Source of the DNA: CAWIHS01 sp963836005 | GTDB taxonomy: Bacteria; Pseudomonadota; Gammaproteobacteria; GRL18 | Direction: 5' to 3' | Assembly: GCA_963836005.1 (NCBI GenBank) | Contig: CAWIHS010000004.1 | Span: 186,001 to 250,000, forward strand | DNA length: 64,000 bases | In this document: positions 7,414 through 16,190 of the stretch, in pieces | How the letters are laid out: each line of letters starts with the position of its first letter | How positions within the stretch are numbered: position 1 is the first letter of the stretch | Position numbers and translations under genes: made by a program | The notes under the pieces: generated by a model | Seen by the model: the letters and a program-made list of their open reading frames with translations, nothing else | What the model was told of the DNA's origin: nothing | Database searches by the model: none

Positions 7414-10137
7414 TTATGCCCCTGCATCAATTAAACGAATAATGGTTTGACGGATTTTTTCCTGTTGTTTTATATCCGTTATAATCTGATGGTTATCATC
7501 GACGATTTCAAACACATCTTCCGCTTTCTCACCAAAAGTTGAAATTTTGGCATTTAATAAATGTATATTACAGGCGATTAATGCCTGACCGATATGAGAC
7601 AACAAAGCAGGGCGATTCGAAGCGATGATGCTGAGAATAGTGCGGTTGTTTTCCAGATCTTCATCAAAATGTACCTGCGTCTGCAGGGAAAACTGTTTCA
7701 TACTGCGGGACACATTATCACTGCTGGCAGCATTATCACCGCTGGCAGATATGTTTATATTTTCTTTCAACAGATGCTCTTGCAGTGAATGACGTATCAT
7801 ATCCAGACGTCCGGGATCGGTCACGCCTTGACCATTTTCTTCCAGCACAAAAAAAACGTGGTATACATAACCGTCACTGGAAGTGATGGTTTTCGCTTCT
7901 GTTATATTAAGCATCTTTTTCGCCAGAACATGCGTAACTATAGCAAATACAGAGTCCTGTAACGCAGCATAAATAAAAATTTCACTGGAACCGCTTTGCT
8001 GATGAGTATTAATCAGGATTAATGGTTTATCATGGTTCTCCTGAACCCGCATATGCTCAATAACAGCTTTCGTCTGCCAGGTGATTTCATCAATCTGAAA
8101 TTTTAAAAAATATTCTTCTGGCAGAGAATTCCATAGCTTTTCAATGCTGTTCTGTTCAAAATGATCTGCTAACAACACCTGTAAGGCCCTGGTTTTGCTG
8201 TCCTGTATTAATTCATCTCTCAGCAGGGGGGAATCCAGACCTTTTTTTAAAGCATGCTTGGTGAGATTGTAAAGCTCTATTAATAAAGAGCCTTTCCAGT
8301 TATTCCATACTTTGGGGCTGGTGGCACGAATATCGGCAACGGTCAAAAGATAAAGATAATCAAGGTATTCACGTGTTTTGACTAGACTGGCAAATTCATT
8401 AATGACATCTGGATCGCCGATATCCTTGCGTTGTGCTGTCATGGACATTATCAGATGATTTCTAACCAGCCAGATGATCAGCCGGGTATCTTTCTGGCTG
8501 ATATCATGCAGCTGGCAAAAAGCTTCAACTTCTGTAGCGCCGTATTCTTCATGTTTGCCGCCGCGTCCTTTACCGATATCATGGTAAATAGCGGCAATAA
8601 ATAACAATTCAGGCTTTGGCAGTTGTTTGGCAATCATACTGGCCAGAGGAAATTCCTCATCATGCTTTGCTATGAAAAAGCGACGGGCATTGCGTAAAAG
8701 TTTTAAGGTATGTTCATCGACGGTGTAAGCATGATACAGATCGTGCTGCATCTGGCCGACGATCATTTTAAACGGCGGTAAATACTCTGCCAGAACACCA
8801 TAACGATTCATACGCCGCATTTCGTGGGTTATACCATAAGGTTGACGGAGAATATCCATGAACAGCGCTCGACAGCTGATATCCTTACGGAAAGTATCAT
8901 CAATTAAATAGAGGTGGGCCCTGATTAGACGGATCGTACTGGCTCTAACTCCCTTGATTTGAGGGTCCTGGCATAATAGCAGAAATATTTCCAGTAAAGC
9001 GAAAGGGTAACGTCTGAATATATCTTCATTAGCTGCAGCAATATATCCGCGAAAGACTATAAAGCGTCGATTGATTTTTCGGGGAATATCATCAGAATCC
9101 CCGTAAATAATAACTTCCTGAAAATATTGCAGGAGCATTTCATTTAATCGCTCCAGTTCCATAACGGTCTGATAATACTCTTTCATGAAATTTTCTACTG
9201 CGAGTTTTCCCTCACTGTCAGAGTAGCCAAATTGTTCAGCCAACTCTCTTTGATAGTCGAAAAGTAACCTTTCTTCATGGCGATTGCATAAAATATGCAG
9301 TGCGAAACGTATTTTCCATAAAAAACTTTGACCTTTTTTCAGTTTCTTGTATTCATCAGGAGTTAAAAAATTGTGCCCCACCAGCTGTTTCAAACTATCG
9401 ACACCAAAATGACGTTTGGCCACCCAGCCAATAATCTGAATATCTCTTAAACCTCCGGGGCCTTCTTTTATATTAGGCTCCAGGTTATAAGCCGTCTCAT
9501 TAAATTTAAGATAGCGATGGCTTTTTTCGATAATTTTTGCGGCAGTGAATTCTCTGGTAGGCCAGATAAGCTGCGGCTCAAGGTTTTTGGTCAACTGAGC
9601 AAATAATCGACCGGATCCAATGATTAAACGCGATTCCATTAAATTGCTGATCACGGTAATGTCATTTTTTGCTTCTGAAATCGTTTCTTCGACATTGCGA
9701 GTGCTGTGGCCAATTTCCAGCCCTATATCCCATAATGAAGTAATGAAAGCCTGCATGTTATCGATAAAATCTGTGTCCGCGTCAAGCGAGTCCTCATGCA
9801 GAAGTAATAAATCAACATCACTGTGAGGATGTAATTCGCCGCGGCCATAACCTCCTACGGCCACCAGATCAATCTCATAACGATTTAATTGATAAAATTC
9901 CCAGGCCAGGGACAGCACAATATCAATAGCTTGAGCCCGCTCATTAATAAGCAGGGTAATATTATGGCCATCTGCAAACTGCTGCTTTTGCCGCTCATAA
10001 ATAGATTTGACCGCAGTTTTTAAGGGAGTAATGGGTGAGGCAGACTGTTTTAATTCATTTTCAAGTTCAACCGAATCAAATAACAGGGTAGATGCTGCCG
10101 TTATTGAAGCGGAGTAAAGCGCTGGTGTTGCTTCCAT
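7414..10137 (-). CDS. glnD: Bifunctional [protein-PII] uridylyltransferase / uridylyl-removing enzyme
   Basis: A 907-residue nitrogen-status sensor that uridylylates PII proteins when glutamine is low and removes the group when it is high. In order: nucleotidyltransferase domain with GGYGRGELHPHSDVDLLLL (95-113), GlnD helical domain with GPGGLRDIQ, HD hydrolase domain with HDIGKGRGGKHEEYG in the middle of the protein, and two C-terminal ACT domains for glutamine sensing (the second contains TILSIIASNRPALLSHIGQA). Length is normal. It starts 3 bases after the map stop, so the two genes are almost certainly cotranscribed, an arrangement common in Gammaproteobacteria. Confidence 0.96.
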   Translation of the reverse strand: MEATPALYSASITAASTLLFDSVELENELKQSASPITPLKTAVKSIYERQKQQFADGHNITLLINERAQAIDIVLSLAWEFYQLNRYEIDLVAVGGYGRGELHPHSDVDLLLLHEDSLDADTDFIDNMQAFITSLWDIGLEIGHSTRNVEETISEAKNDITVISNLMESRLIIGSGRLFAQLTKNLEPQLIWPTREFTAAKIIEKSHRYLKFNETAYNLEPNIKEGPGGLRDIQIIGWVAKRHFGVDSLKQLVGHNFLTPDEYKKLKKGQSFLWKIRFALHILCNRHEERLLFDYQRELAEQFGYSDSEGKLAVENFMKEYYQTVMELERLNEMLLQYFQEVIIYGDSDDIPRKINRRFIVFRGYIAAANEDIFRRYPFALLEIFLLLCQDPQIKGVRASTIRLIRAHLYLIDDTFRKDISCRALFMDILRQPYGITHEMRRMNRYGVLAEYLPPFKMIVGQMQHDLYHAYTVDEHTLKLLRNARRFFIAKHDEEFPLASMIAKQLPKPELLFIAAIYHDIGKGRGGKHEEYGATEVEAFCQLHDISQKDTRLIIWLVRNHLIMSMTAQRKDIGDPDVINEFASLVKTREYLDYLYLLTVADIRATSPKVWNNWKGSLLIELYNLTKHALKKGLDSPLLRDELIQDSKTRALQVLLADHFEQNSIEKLWNSLPEEYFLKFQIDEITWQTKAVIEHMRVQENHDKPLILINTHQQSGSSEIFIYAALQDSVFAIVTHVLAKKMLNITEAKTITSSDGYVYHVFFVLEENGQGVTDPGRLDMIRHSLQEHLLKENINISASGDNAASSDNVSRSMKQFSLQTQVHFDEDLENNRTILSIIASNRPALLSHIGQALIACNIHLLNAKISTFGEKAEDVFEIVDDNHQIITDIKQQEKIRQTIIRLIDAGA

Positions 10138-10140
10138 AGT

Positions 10141-10908
10141 TCAGCCTTTTTCCTCGTTACGCAGGGTCAAAATATCATATCCGTCCGCAGTCACTAATAA
10201 GGTATGTTCCCATTGGGCTGAAAGGGAACGATCTTTGGTGACGACCGTCCATTTATCAGGTAACATTTTTATGTCTCTTTTACCGGCGTTGATCATGGGT
10301 TCAATGGTAAAGGTCATACCTTCTTCAAGAACTTCTTTGGTGCCTTTTTTGCCGTAGTGCAAAATCTGAGGATCTTCATGAAAATTTCTGCCGATGCCAT
10401 GCCCGCAGTATTCTCGCACCACAGAAAAATTATTTTTCTCTGCATGTGCCGCAATGGCGTGGCCGATATCACCCAGATGTATCCCCGGTTTTACCATTTC
10501 AATGCCGAGCATAAGGCATTCCTGGCTTACCCGGGTTAATCTTTGTGCCAATATCGAAGGTTTGCCGACAAAGAACATTTTACTGGTGTCGCCATGGTAT
10601 TCGTCCTTGATCACAGTAATATCAATATTGATAATATCACCATTTTTCAGTTTCTTATCACCAGGTATCCCATGACATATCTGGTGATTGACAGAGGTAC
10701 AAATTGACTTAGGGAATCCGTGATAGTTCAACGGTGCAGGAATGGCCTGCTGAACGTTCACAATATACTCATGACAGATGCTGTCTAATTCATCGGTAGT
10801 TATTCCCGGTTTAACATAAGGTTCGATCATCTCCAGAACGTTTGCCGCAAGTTTACCGGCGATTCGCATTTTTTCAATTTCTGCAGCTGTTTTAATTAGG
10901 ATTGACAT
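10141..10908 (-). CDS. map: Type I methionine aminopeptidase
   Basis: A 255-residue M24 metallopeptidase that removes the initiator methionine from new proteins. Metal-site motifs are visible: SVNHQICHGIPG with the substrate-site histidine, NIDITVIKDEYHGDTSKMF with the two metal aspartates, CGHGIGRNFHEDP and TFTIEPMIN. Length is that of the Escherichia coli enzyme. It is transcribed away from rpsB across a 0.7-kb divergent gap, and glnD follows after 3 bases. The map/rpsB divergent pair is the standard gammaproteobacterial layout. Confidence 0.96.
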   Translation of the reverse strand: MSILIKTAAEIEKMRIAGKLAANVLEMIEPYVKPGITTDELDSICHEYIVNVQQAIPAPLNYHGFPKSICTSVNHQICHGIPGDKKLKNGDIINIDITVIKDEYHGDTSKMFFVGKPSILAQRLTRVSQECLMLGIEMVKPGIHLGDIGHAIAAHAEKNNFSVVREYCGHGIGRNFHEDPQILHYGKKGTKEVLEEGMTFTIEPMINAGKRDIKMLPDKWTVVTKDRSLSAQWEHTLLVTADGYDILTLRNEEKG

Positions 10909-11371
10909 TATTTAACAAATTATTTAACTAAAAAAGTAACTTCTCAGTGTATCAATAAGTTCTTGATTGCGCTCAGGTATTTTCTGCTCCGCATCAACAG
11001 CTCTGGTTGCTGTCTTATGCATTTCCTTCATCTAAGGTGATGCCGGATATGCAGACGCCGTAGCTGTGTTTCACAAAAACCTGATATCAGGATTCAGTGC
11101 AATTTTTCAGCCATGTTCAGCGGGCTCACAAACCATTAAAGAAGTATATAAAAACTCAACTCTAGCCGCTCAGGATATTTGAAATGGTCACTAATTTCCA
11201 GAAATTTTTTAACTTCATCGGCGTTGATGGCCTGTTCGTTTGTGTAATCCGTGTTTTTTGGTACATTTTTGTCCTCATATGAACCGCCTCTGTTTTGCAG
11301 GAACCTTCAGATGATTTTGTTATTCCTGTTTTAGTGATTCGGAGTTAATTTTATCATTATTGAGGTATAAG
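10909..11371. other. Divergent intergenic region between map and rpsB
   Basis: No reading frame here resembles a known protein, and I see no tRNA or clear repeat. It must hold the map promoter on the minus strand, but I cannot assign boxes with confidence. Confidence 0.5.
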
Positions 11372-11377
11372 AAAGAT

Positions 11378-11407
11378 TGTTGTTTATGTCTGTTTGTGGA
11401 ATAATAC
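11378..11407 (+). promoter_or_regulatory. Possible sigma-70 promoter for rpsB-tsf
   Basis: TTGTTG at 11378-11383 and AATAAT/TAATAC at about 11400-11407 are spaced roughly as a -35/-10 pair. Transcription would start about 30 bases before the structured leader. The match is partial and assigned by eye. Confidence 0.4.
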
Positions 11408-11446
11408 GCACGCCTGATCAACCTTGAACATATGACAGGCATCGCT

Positions 11447-11511
11447 TCAGAACGGCTGCACAGGTATCAAAAGATGTTGCTTTTTTTAACCTGATAGCAG
11501 CATCGTTCTGA
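11447..11511 (+). promoter_or_regulatory. Structured rpsB 5' leader (possible S2 autoregulatory element)
   Basis: A stem closed by TCAGAACG (11447-11454) and CGTTCTGA (11504-11511), a perfect 8-bp match, extends inward through CTGC/GCAG and an AGGT/ACCT pair. It lies 130 bases before the rpsB start, downstream of the candidate promoter. In Gammaproteobacteria the rpsB leader is known to fold and to mediate feedback by S2 on the rpsB-tsf messenger. That this hairpin is the equivalent element is inferred from position and structure. Confidence 0.5.
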
Positions 11512-11641
11512 AAATAATCCGCCCGCATATCGACACATAAACCTGGGTGCTGTTGAACAGAATCATATTAATGGCTGATTCATCGGTTGGTTTATGGGGT
11601 TTGCGGAAGACTTAACCCTGTTATTCAGAGGAAAACTTATC

Positions 11642-12415
11642 ATGTCAAAAGTTACCATGCGTCAGATGCTTGAAGCTGGCGTTCACTTTGGTCACCAGAC
11701 CCGTTACTGGAATCCAAAAATGGCTCCGTTTATTTTTGGTGATCGTAATAAAATTCATATTATTAACCTTGAAAAGACCCTGCCGAAATTCAATGATGCA
11801 ATGAATTTTATTGGTCAGCTGGCCAGTAAACGAGGCAAAATTCTGTTTGTTGGCACCAAGCGTGCAGCCGGTAAGGCGGTAAAAGAAAATGCTCTTAGAT
11901 GCGGAATGCCTTATGTTAACCATCGCTGGTTAGGCGGCATGCTGACTAACTTTAAAACAGTCAAGCAATCTATAAAGCGTCTTAAGTATCTGGAAAAAGC
12001 AGCCAGTGACGGCACTTTTGATACCCTTACAAAAAAGGAAGCATTATTATTATCTCGTGAATTTGAGAAACTGGAAAAGAGTCTGGGTGGTATCAAGGAT
12101 ATGAGTGCACTTCCTGCGGCGATTTATGTTATTGATGTCGGGCATGAAAAAATTGCTGTTCAGGAAGCTAAAAAGTTAGGTATACCTGTTATTGGAGTCG
12201 TAGATACCAACAATAAGATCACCAATGTAGATTACATTATTCCAGGTAATGATGATGCAATCAGAGCTATTAATTTATATCTGGAAGCTGCGGCTGATGC
12301 AGTTCTGGATGCGAAAGCAGCTCATACAGAAGCGGTTGCTGATGATTTTGTTGAAGTAGAAGAAGATGTCGAGGTTGCGGCTGAAGAACAGACCGATGAG
12401 GCTGACGAGACTTAA
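11642..12415 (+). CDS. rpsB: 30S ribosomal protein S2
   Basis: S2 sits on the back of the 30S subunit and is needed for S1 binding. The protein begins MSKVTMRQMLEAGVHFGHQT with the family's GVHFGHQTRYWNPKM signature, and later has NHRWLGGMLTNFKTV and PVIGVVDTN. I chose ATG 11642 because an AGAGGA stretch precedes it and S2 proteins start here; a longer frame from 11594 adds 16 residues with no homology. The tail after about residue 225 is acidic. It is the first gene of the plus-strand block, with tsf 263 bases downstream. Confidence 0.97.
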   Translation: MSKVTMRQMLEAGVHFGHQTRYWNPKMAPFIFGDRNKIHIINLEKTLPKFNDAMNFIGQLASKRGKILFVGTKRAAGKAVKENALRCGMPYVNHRWLGGMLTNFKTVKQSIKRLKYLEKAASDGTFDTLTKKEALLLSREFEKLEKSLGGIKDMSALPAAIYVIDVGHEKIAVQEAKKLGIPVIGVVDTNNKITNVDYIIPGNDDAIRAINLYLEAAADAVLDAKAAHTEAVADDFVEVEEDVEVAAEEQTDEADET

Positions 12416-12678
12416 GCAAAACATCGTTCTGACTGATATCAAAAATATTCATAGACAGGATTTTTAAAATTATACAACTAACATAATGGCTGTTTATGAT
12501 TACATAATAAATGATGAGCTTACATAATTATGGTTGTGTTTGCGGTCTAACATTGGCATTCAGTTTCATAATGCTCAATGGTTAATGGCGAGCCACAATC
12601 ATCAATTCTGTAAGAACTTAGCAGCATATATTTAAGCAGGGAGTCCCTTGCTGATTGACTGAATAGAGGTTTATTAAC

Positions 12679-13560
12679 ATGGCAATTACCGCCGCTCTGG
12701 TTAAAGAATTACGAGATCGTACTGGCGCAGGTATGATGGAATGCAAAAAAGCATTGGTAGAAACTGAAGGTGACATTGAAGCCGCAGTTGAACATATGCG
12801 TAAAACAGGTTTGGCTAAAGCTGACAAAAAAGCAGGACGGACTGCAGCCGAAGGCAGAATCATCATAAAGTTTGATGATGAGGCCAAAAAAGGTGTCATC
12901 CTGGAAGTCAATTGTGAAACCGACTTTGTAGCAATGGGCGATGATTTTACCCATTTTGCCGAGGTTGTTGCGGACAGGGTCATGAAAGATGCTCCCGCAG
13001 ATATTGATGAACTACTGGCTATGCCTTTGAGCGACGATTCAGACATGAACATAGAAACCGCCCTGAAAACCATGGTGGCAAAAATTGGAGAAAACATGTC
13101 CGTGCGTCGTTTCAACACTTTTTCGACTCAAGGCCGTTTGGGCTCTTATCTGCATGGTAATAAAATTGGCGTCGTAGTGGACATGAAGGATGCTGATGAG
13201 CAGTTAATCAAAGATGTTGCTATGCATATCGCTGCCAGCAATCCTAAGGGACTGGATGAGTCTTCTCTGGATACCGATGAGTTAGCTAAAGAACGTGAAA
13301 TCGCAAAAGCAGAAGCTGCCAACAGTGGTAAGCCGGAAAATATTGTAGAGAAAATTGTTGAAGGTAAAATCAAGCGTTATATCAATGACAATACCCTGGT
13401 CGGCCAGGCTTTTGTCAAAGATCCTGATGTAACTGTTGGTAAACTGGTAAATAATGCAGGAGCTACTATTCTTAATTACTGTCGTCTGGAAGTCGGTGAA
13501 GGTATTGAGAAAAAACAGGAAAACTTTGCTGATGAAGTTATGGCGCAAATAAACTCATAA
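12679..13560 (+). CDS. tsf: Translation elongation factor Ts
   Basis: A 293-residue guanine-nucleotide exchange factor for EF-Tu. The N-terminal module has VKELRDRTGAGMMECKKAL and the core has the NCETDFVA signature (about residues 77-84), whose TDF contacts the EF-Tu nucleotide site. Length and domain order are standard for Gammaproteobacteria. It follows rpsB after a gap without a convincing terminator, so rpsB-tsf should be one transcript. A perfect hairpin lies just after its stop. Confidence 0.97.
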   Translation: MAITAALVKELRDRTGAGMMECKKALVETEGDIEAAVEHMRKTGLAKADKKAGRTAAEGRIIIKFDDEAKKGVILEVNCETDFVAMGDDFTHFAEVVADRVMKDAPADIDELLAMPLSDDSDMNIETALKTMVAKIGENMSVRRFNTFSTQGRLGSYLHGNKIGVVVDMKDADEQLIKDVAMHIAASNPKGLDESSLDTDELAKEREIAKAEAANSGKPENIVEKIVEGKIKRYINDNTLVGQAFVKDPDVTVGKLVNNAGATILNYCRLEVGEGIEKKQENFADEVMAQINS

Positions 13561-13573
13561 GTATGTCTGGTGG

Positions 13574-13598
13574 ATGCTCCTGAACCTATCAGGAGCAT
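13574..13598 (+). other. Perfect intergenic hairpin between tsf and pyrH
   Basis: Arms ATGCTCCTGA (13574-13583) and TCAGGAGCAT (13589-13598) around a 5-base ACCTA loop. No T-run follows, so it is not a classical terminator. It could stabilise or process the tsf messenger 3' end. Confidence 0.6.
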
Positions 13599-13644
13599 TG
13601 GAGCTAAGCAGACAGGTTAGCAAATATTAGCCAAGGTGAAAATA

Positions 13645-14358
13645 ATGTCTGAAGCAAGCTATCGAAGAATCCTGTTAAAACTCAGTGGTGAGGCTTTAAT
13701 GGGAGAGCAACAATTTGGTATCGATCCCAGGATAATTATTGGTGTTGCTCAGGAAATCAAATCTCTGCATGATGAAGGCATTCAGATAGCTATTGTTATA
13801 GGCGGAGGTAATATTTTTCGGGGTGTAGGCCTGGCTGCTTCTGGAATGGATCGAGTTGCCGGCGATCATATGGGAATGCTGGCAACAGTTATTAATTCAC
13901 TGGCCTTTCAGGATGCACTGGAAAAACAGGCAGTGCCAGCCCGAGTGATGTCATCACTGCCAATTCATCAGGTGTGTGAAGATTATATCCGCAGAAGGGC
14001 TATCCGCCATCTGGAAAAAGGACGCGTGGTTATTTTTGCTGCTGGTACCGGGAATCCATTTTTTACTACTGATACAGCAGCTAGTCTTCGGAGTATAGAA
14101 ATAGATGCTGATGTAGTCATTAAGGCCACTAAAGTTGATGGTGTATATGATGATGATCCCGAAAAAAATCCTCACGCGATACTCTATCATAAACTCGGTT
14201 ATGATGAAGTTTTAAACAAAAAGCTCAATGTTATGGATGCAACTGCTATTGTTCTGTGTCGAGATCACAAGATGCCGATACGAGTTTATAATATGACAAA
14301 ACCAGAGGCTCTAAAACGAGTTATTAATAACCAGCAGGAAGGCACCCTTGTTTCATAA
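13645..14358 (+). CDS. pyrH: UMP kinase
   Basis: A homohexameric UMP kinase of the amino-acid-kinase fold that makes UDP for pyrimidine nucleotides. Motifs: LLKLSGEALMGEQQFGIDP near the start (ATP site), GGGNIFRG, DHMGMLATVINSLAF, and TGNPFFTTDTAASLRSIEI. I place the start at ATG 13645 because AAGGTGA (13633-13639) precedes it at the right distance; a GTG at 13636 would add three residues. The last codons and stop overlap the first unit of a 15-bp tandem repeat. pyrH followed by frr is the usual order, though the gap here is unusually long. Confidence 0.96.
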   Translation: MSEASYRRILLKLSGEALMGEQQFGIDPRIIIGVAQEIKSLHDEGIQIAIVIGGGNIFRGVGLAASGMDRVAGDHMGMLATVINSLAFQDALEKQAVPARVMSSLPIHQVCEDYIRRRAIRHLEKGRVVIFAAGTGNPFFTTDTAASLRSIEIDADVVIKATKVDGVYDDDPEKNPHAILYHKLGYDEVLNKKLNVMDATAIVLCRDHKMPIRVYNMTKPEALKRVINNQQEGTLVS

Positions 14359-14454
14359 TAAAGCGTTTCATAATAAAGCGTTTCATAATAAAGCGTTTCA
14401 TAATAAAGCGTTTCATAATAAATTGTTTGCTAATAAATCGTTTGCTGATCAAAA
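14350..14454. repeat. 15-bp tandem repeat starting in the pyrH stop region
   Basis: Seven consecutive 15-base units. Four are identical (GTTTCATAATAAAGC at 14350, 14365, 14380 and 14395) and three are increasingly degenerate (14410, 14425, 14440). The first unit supplies the final Val-Ser codons and the TAA stop of pyrH. As the period is five codons and each unit has TAATAA in frame, the array presents a series of in-frame tandem stops. Confidence 0.95.
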
Positions 14455-14577
14455 ACTTCCCGGTTGCTGATAAATACTGTAAATAAAGTAACGATTAAGC
14501 GTATCTAAGATTCTGCACTATAAGTGATTGCTGTCACACATTTGTGTTGGAATATAGATGATGGCTGCGCATATTCA

Positions 14578-14672
14578 GTATTTCCTGCGTGACCACCATG
14601 GATGCTGGAAATGCAAGCGAGTGCGAGAAGCGGAAGTCGTCCATCCAGGTCAAGTTTATGCTGCAAGATAGT
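14578..14672. repeat. Intergenic hairpin repeat, CCATGGATG type (copy 1)
   Basis: This stretch upstream of frr matches 38402-38506 downstream of eno. Shared blocks are ATTTCC, ACCATGGATG, GAAGC followed by AGTC, TCCAT, and GTTTATGCTG, with variable spacers. CCATGGATG-type segments facing TCCATCC give folding potential. Only two copies are seen here, so family size and mobility are unknown. Confidence 0.6.
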
Positions 14673-14844
14673 TACATCCAGGCCTGCATCGATGTATCTA
14701 GAAATTACGATGTAAAAATACGCTGAACACTGACTGAAATGGTTACTTAACAGATAACTTGCAGGGATGAAATTGGGGTTTTGATTTTACTAAAATGGCA
14801 TTTGCTGTATCTGCTGATAACAGGAGAATATCATGATAAATGAA

Positions 14845-15390
14845 GTTAAAAAAGATGCTGAGGAAAGAATGAAAAAAAGCATTGAATCCTTACGCGCAGG
14901 ATTAGCGAAAATCCGCACCGGACGAGCTCATCCCAGCTTACTGGATACGATAAACGTTGAATATTACGGCAGTAAGGTACCGCTTTCTCAGGTTGCCAAT
15001 ATCTCTGTTCTCGATTCCAGAACATTATCCCTGCAGCCCTGGGAAAAAAGTATGGTCAAAGTTATTGAAAAGGCCATTATGACTTCGGATCTGGGACTTA
15101 ATCCCGCTACAACTAGTGATTTGATTAGAATTCCCTTGCCGCCATTGACTGAGGAAAGACGTAGAGATCTCATTAAAGTGGTTGGTCATGAAGGCGAAAA
15201 TGCCAAAGTTGCCATGCGTAATATTCGACGCGATGCAAATAATAGCTTGAAAAATCTCGAAAAAGATAAAGATATCAGCGAAGATGAAGAACACAAGGCG
15301 CAGGAAATCATTCAAAAAGTCACTGATAAATATACCCAGGAAGTTGATTTGATGCTTCAGGAAAAAGAAAAAGAACTCATGGAAATATAG
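14845..15390 (+). CDS. frr: Ribosome-recycling factor
   Basis: RRF splits post-termination ribosomes together with EF-G. The frame opens at ATG 14833 (MINEVKKDAEERMKKSIESL), and both MINE and a possible shorter start fit. I cannot exclude 14833, which has AGGAGA just upstream and is probably the true start, giving 185 residues. Signatures: ALAKIRTGRAHPSLLD-like segment, SQVANISVLDSRTLSLQPWE, and the second arm RRDLIKVVGHEGENAKVAMRNIRRDAN. It is followed by uppS after only a few bases. The gap before it contains the tandem and CCATGGATG repeats. (Preferred full extent: 14833-15390.). Confidence 0.9.
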   Translation, partial: VKKDAEERMKKSIESLRAGLAKIRTGRAHPSLLDTINVEYYGSKVPLSQVANISVLDSRTLSLQPWEKSMVKVIEKAIMTSDLGLNPATTSDLIRIPLPPLTEERRRDLIKVVGHEGENAKVAMRNIRRDANNSLKNLEKDKDISEDEEHKAQEIIQKVTDKYTQEVDLMLQEKEKELMEI

Positions 15391-15394
15391 CCAC

Positions 15395-16156
15395 ATGCGC
15401 CCGGCAGATAACCCTACCTCAATTTCAGGTAATACATTGCAGCATGTTTGTATTATTATGGATGGGAATGGCCGCTGGGCCAGGAAACGGTTTATGCCTC
15501 GTTTTGCCGGCCATCAGGCAGGCCTGGGAGTCGTTCGAAAAATTGTCCGGGAATGTGTGCAGCGAAAGATTAAAGTGTTAACTATTTTTGCCTTTAGTAG
15601 TGAAAACTGGCGTAGACCTGAAAAGGAAGTGAGCCTGTTGATGGATTTATTTGCTACAGCATTGACGCGGGAAGTCAAAAAGCTCAATGATAATAATGTC
15701 CAATTACGAGTAATCGGTGATATATCTCAGTTTTCAGATAAAATTCAAAAACTGATAAATAAAGCTGTTACATTGACCGAGGAGAATACCGGGCTGGTGT
15801 TCAATGTCGCGGCAAATTATGGTGGCCGTTGGGATATAACCCAGGCAGCCAGACAAATTGCAGCTAAAGTCCAGCTGGGTGAATTGACAGCAGCAGAAAT
15901 CACTGAAAAAACCATTGAAGCTCACCTGTCATTAAATGATCTGCCGGAACCTGATCTATTTATTCGTACCGGCGGTGAACAGCGTGTGAGTAATTTTATC
16001 TTATGGCAGTTGGCTTATTGCGAATTTTATTTCACTGAAACACTATGGCCTGATTTTGATACTCAGGCTTTTTCTCTGGCAATCGAGTCATTTTATGCAA
16101 GACAAAGACGTTTTGGGCGTACCGGTGAACAATTAACTGGACAGCAGGATACCTGA
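15395..16156 (+). CDS. uppS: Undecaprenyl diphosphate synthase
   Basis: A 253-residue cis-prenyltransferase that makes the C55 lipid carrier for peptidoglycan and O-antigen. The active-site motif IIMDGNGRWARKR (20-32, catalytic Asp23) is followed by GHQAGLGVVRKIV, TIFAFSSENWRRP and the C-terminal FIRTGGEQRVSNFILWQLAY. It starts 4 bases after the frr stop and precedes cdsA by 34 bases, so translational coupling with frr is likely. Confidence 0.96.
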   Translation: MRPADNPTSISGNTLQHVCIIMDGNGRWARKRFMPRFAGHQAGLGVVRKIVRECVQRKIKVLTIFAFSSENWRRPEKEVSLLMDLFATALTREVKKLNDNNVQLRVIGDISQFSDKIQKLINKAVTLTEENTGLVFNVAANYGGRWDITQAARQIAAKVQLGELTAAEITEKTIEAHLSLNDLPEPDLFIRTGGEQRVSNFILWQLAYCEFYFTETLWPDFDTQAFSLAIESFYARQRRFGRTGEQLTGQQDT

Positions 16157-16190
16157 TCAGGTTTTCTATGTCAGTCAGCAGAGCAGCCCC

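Noticed and set aside
11594..11641. 16-residue extension of S2
   Set aside because: S2 starts at MSKVTMRQM and the ribosome site precedes ATG 11642.
14350..14454. 15-bp tandem units considered as replication iterons
   Set aside because: They overlap the pyrH stop, decay gradually, and no replication gene or DnaA-box cluster is nearby.
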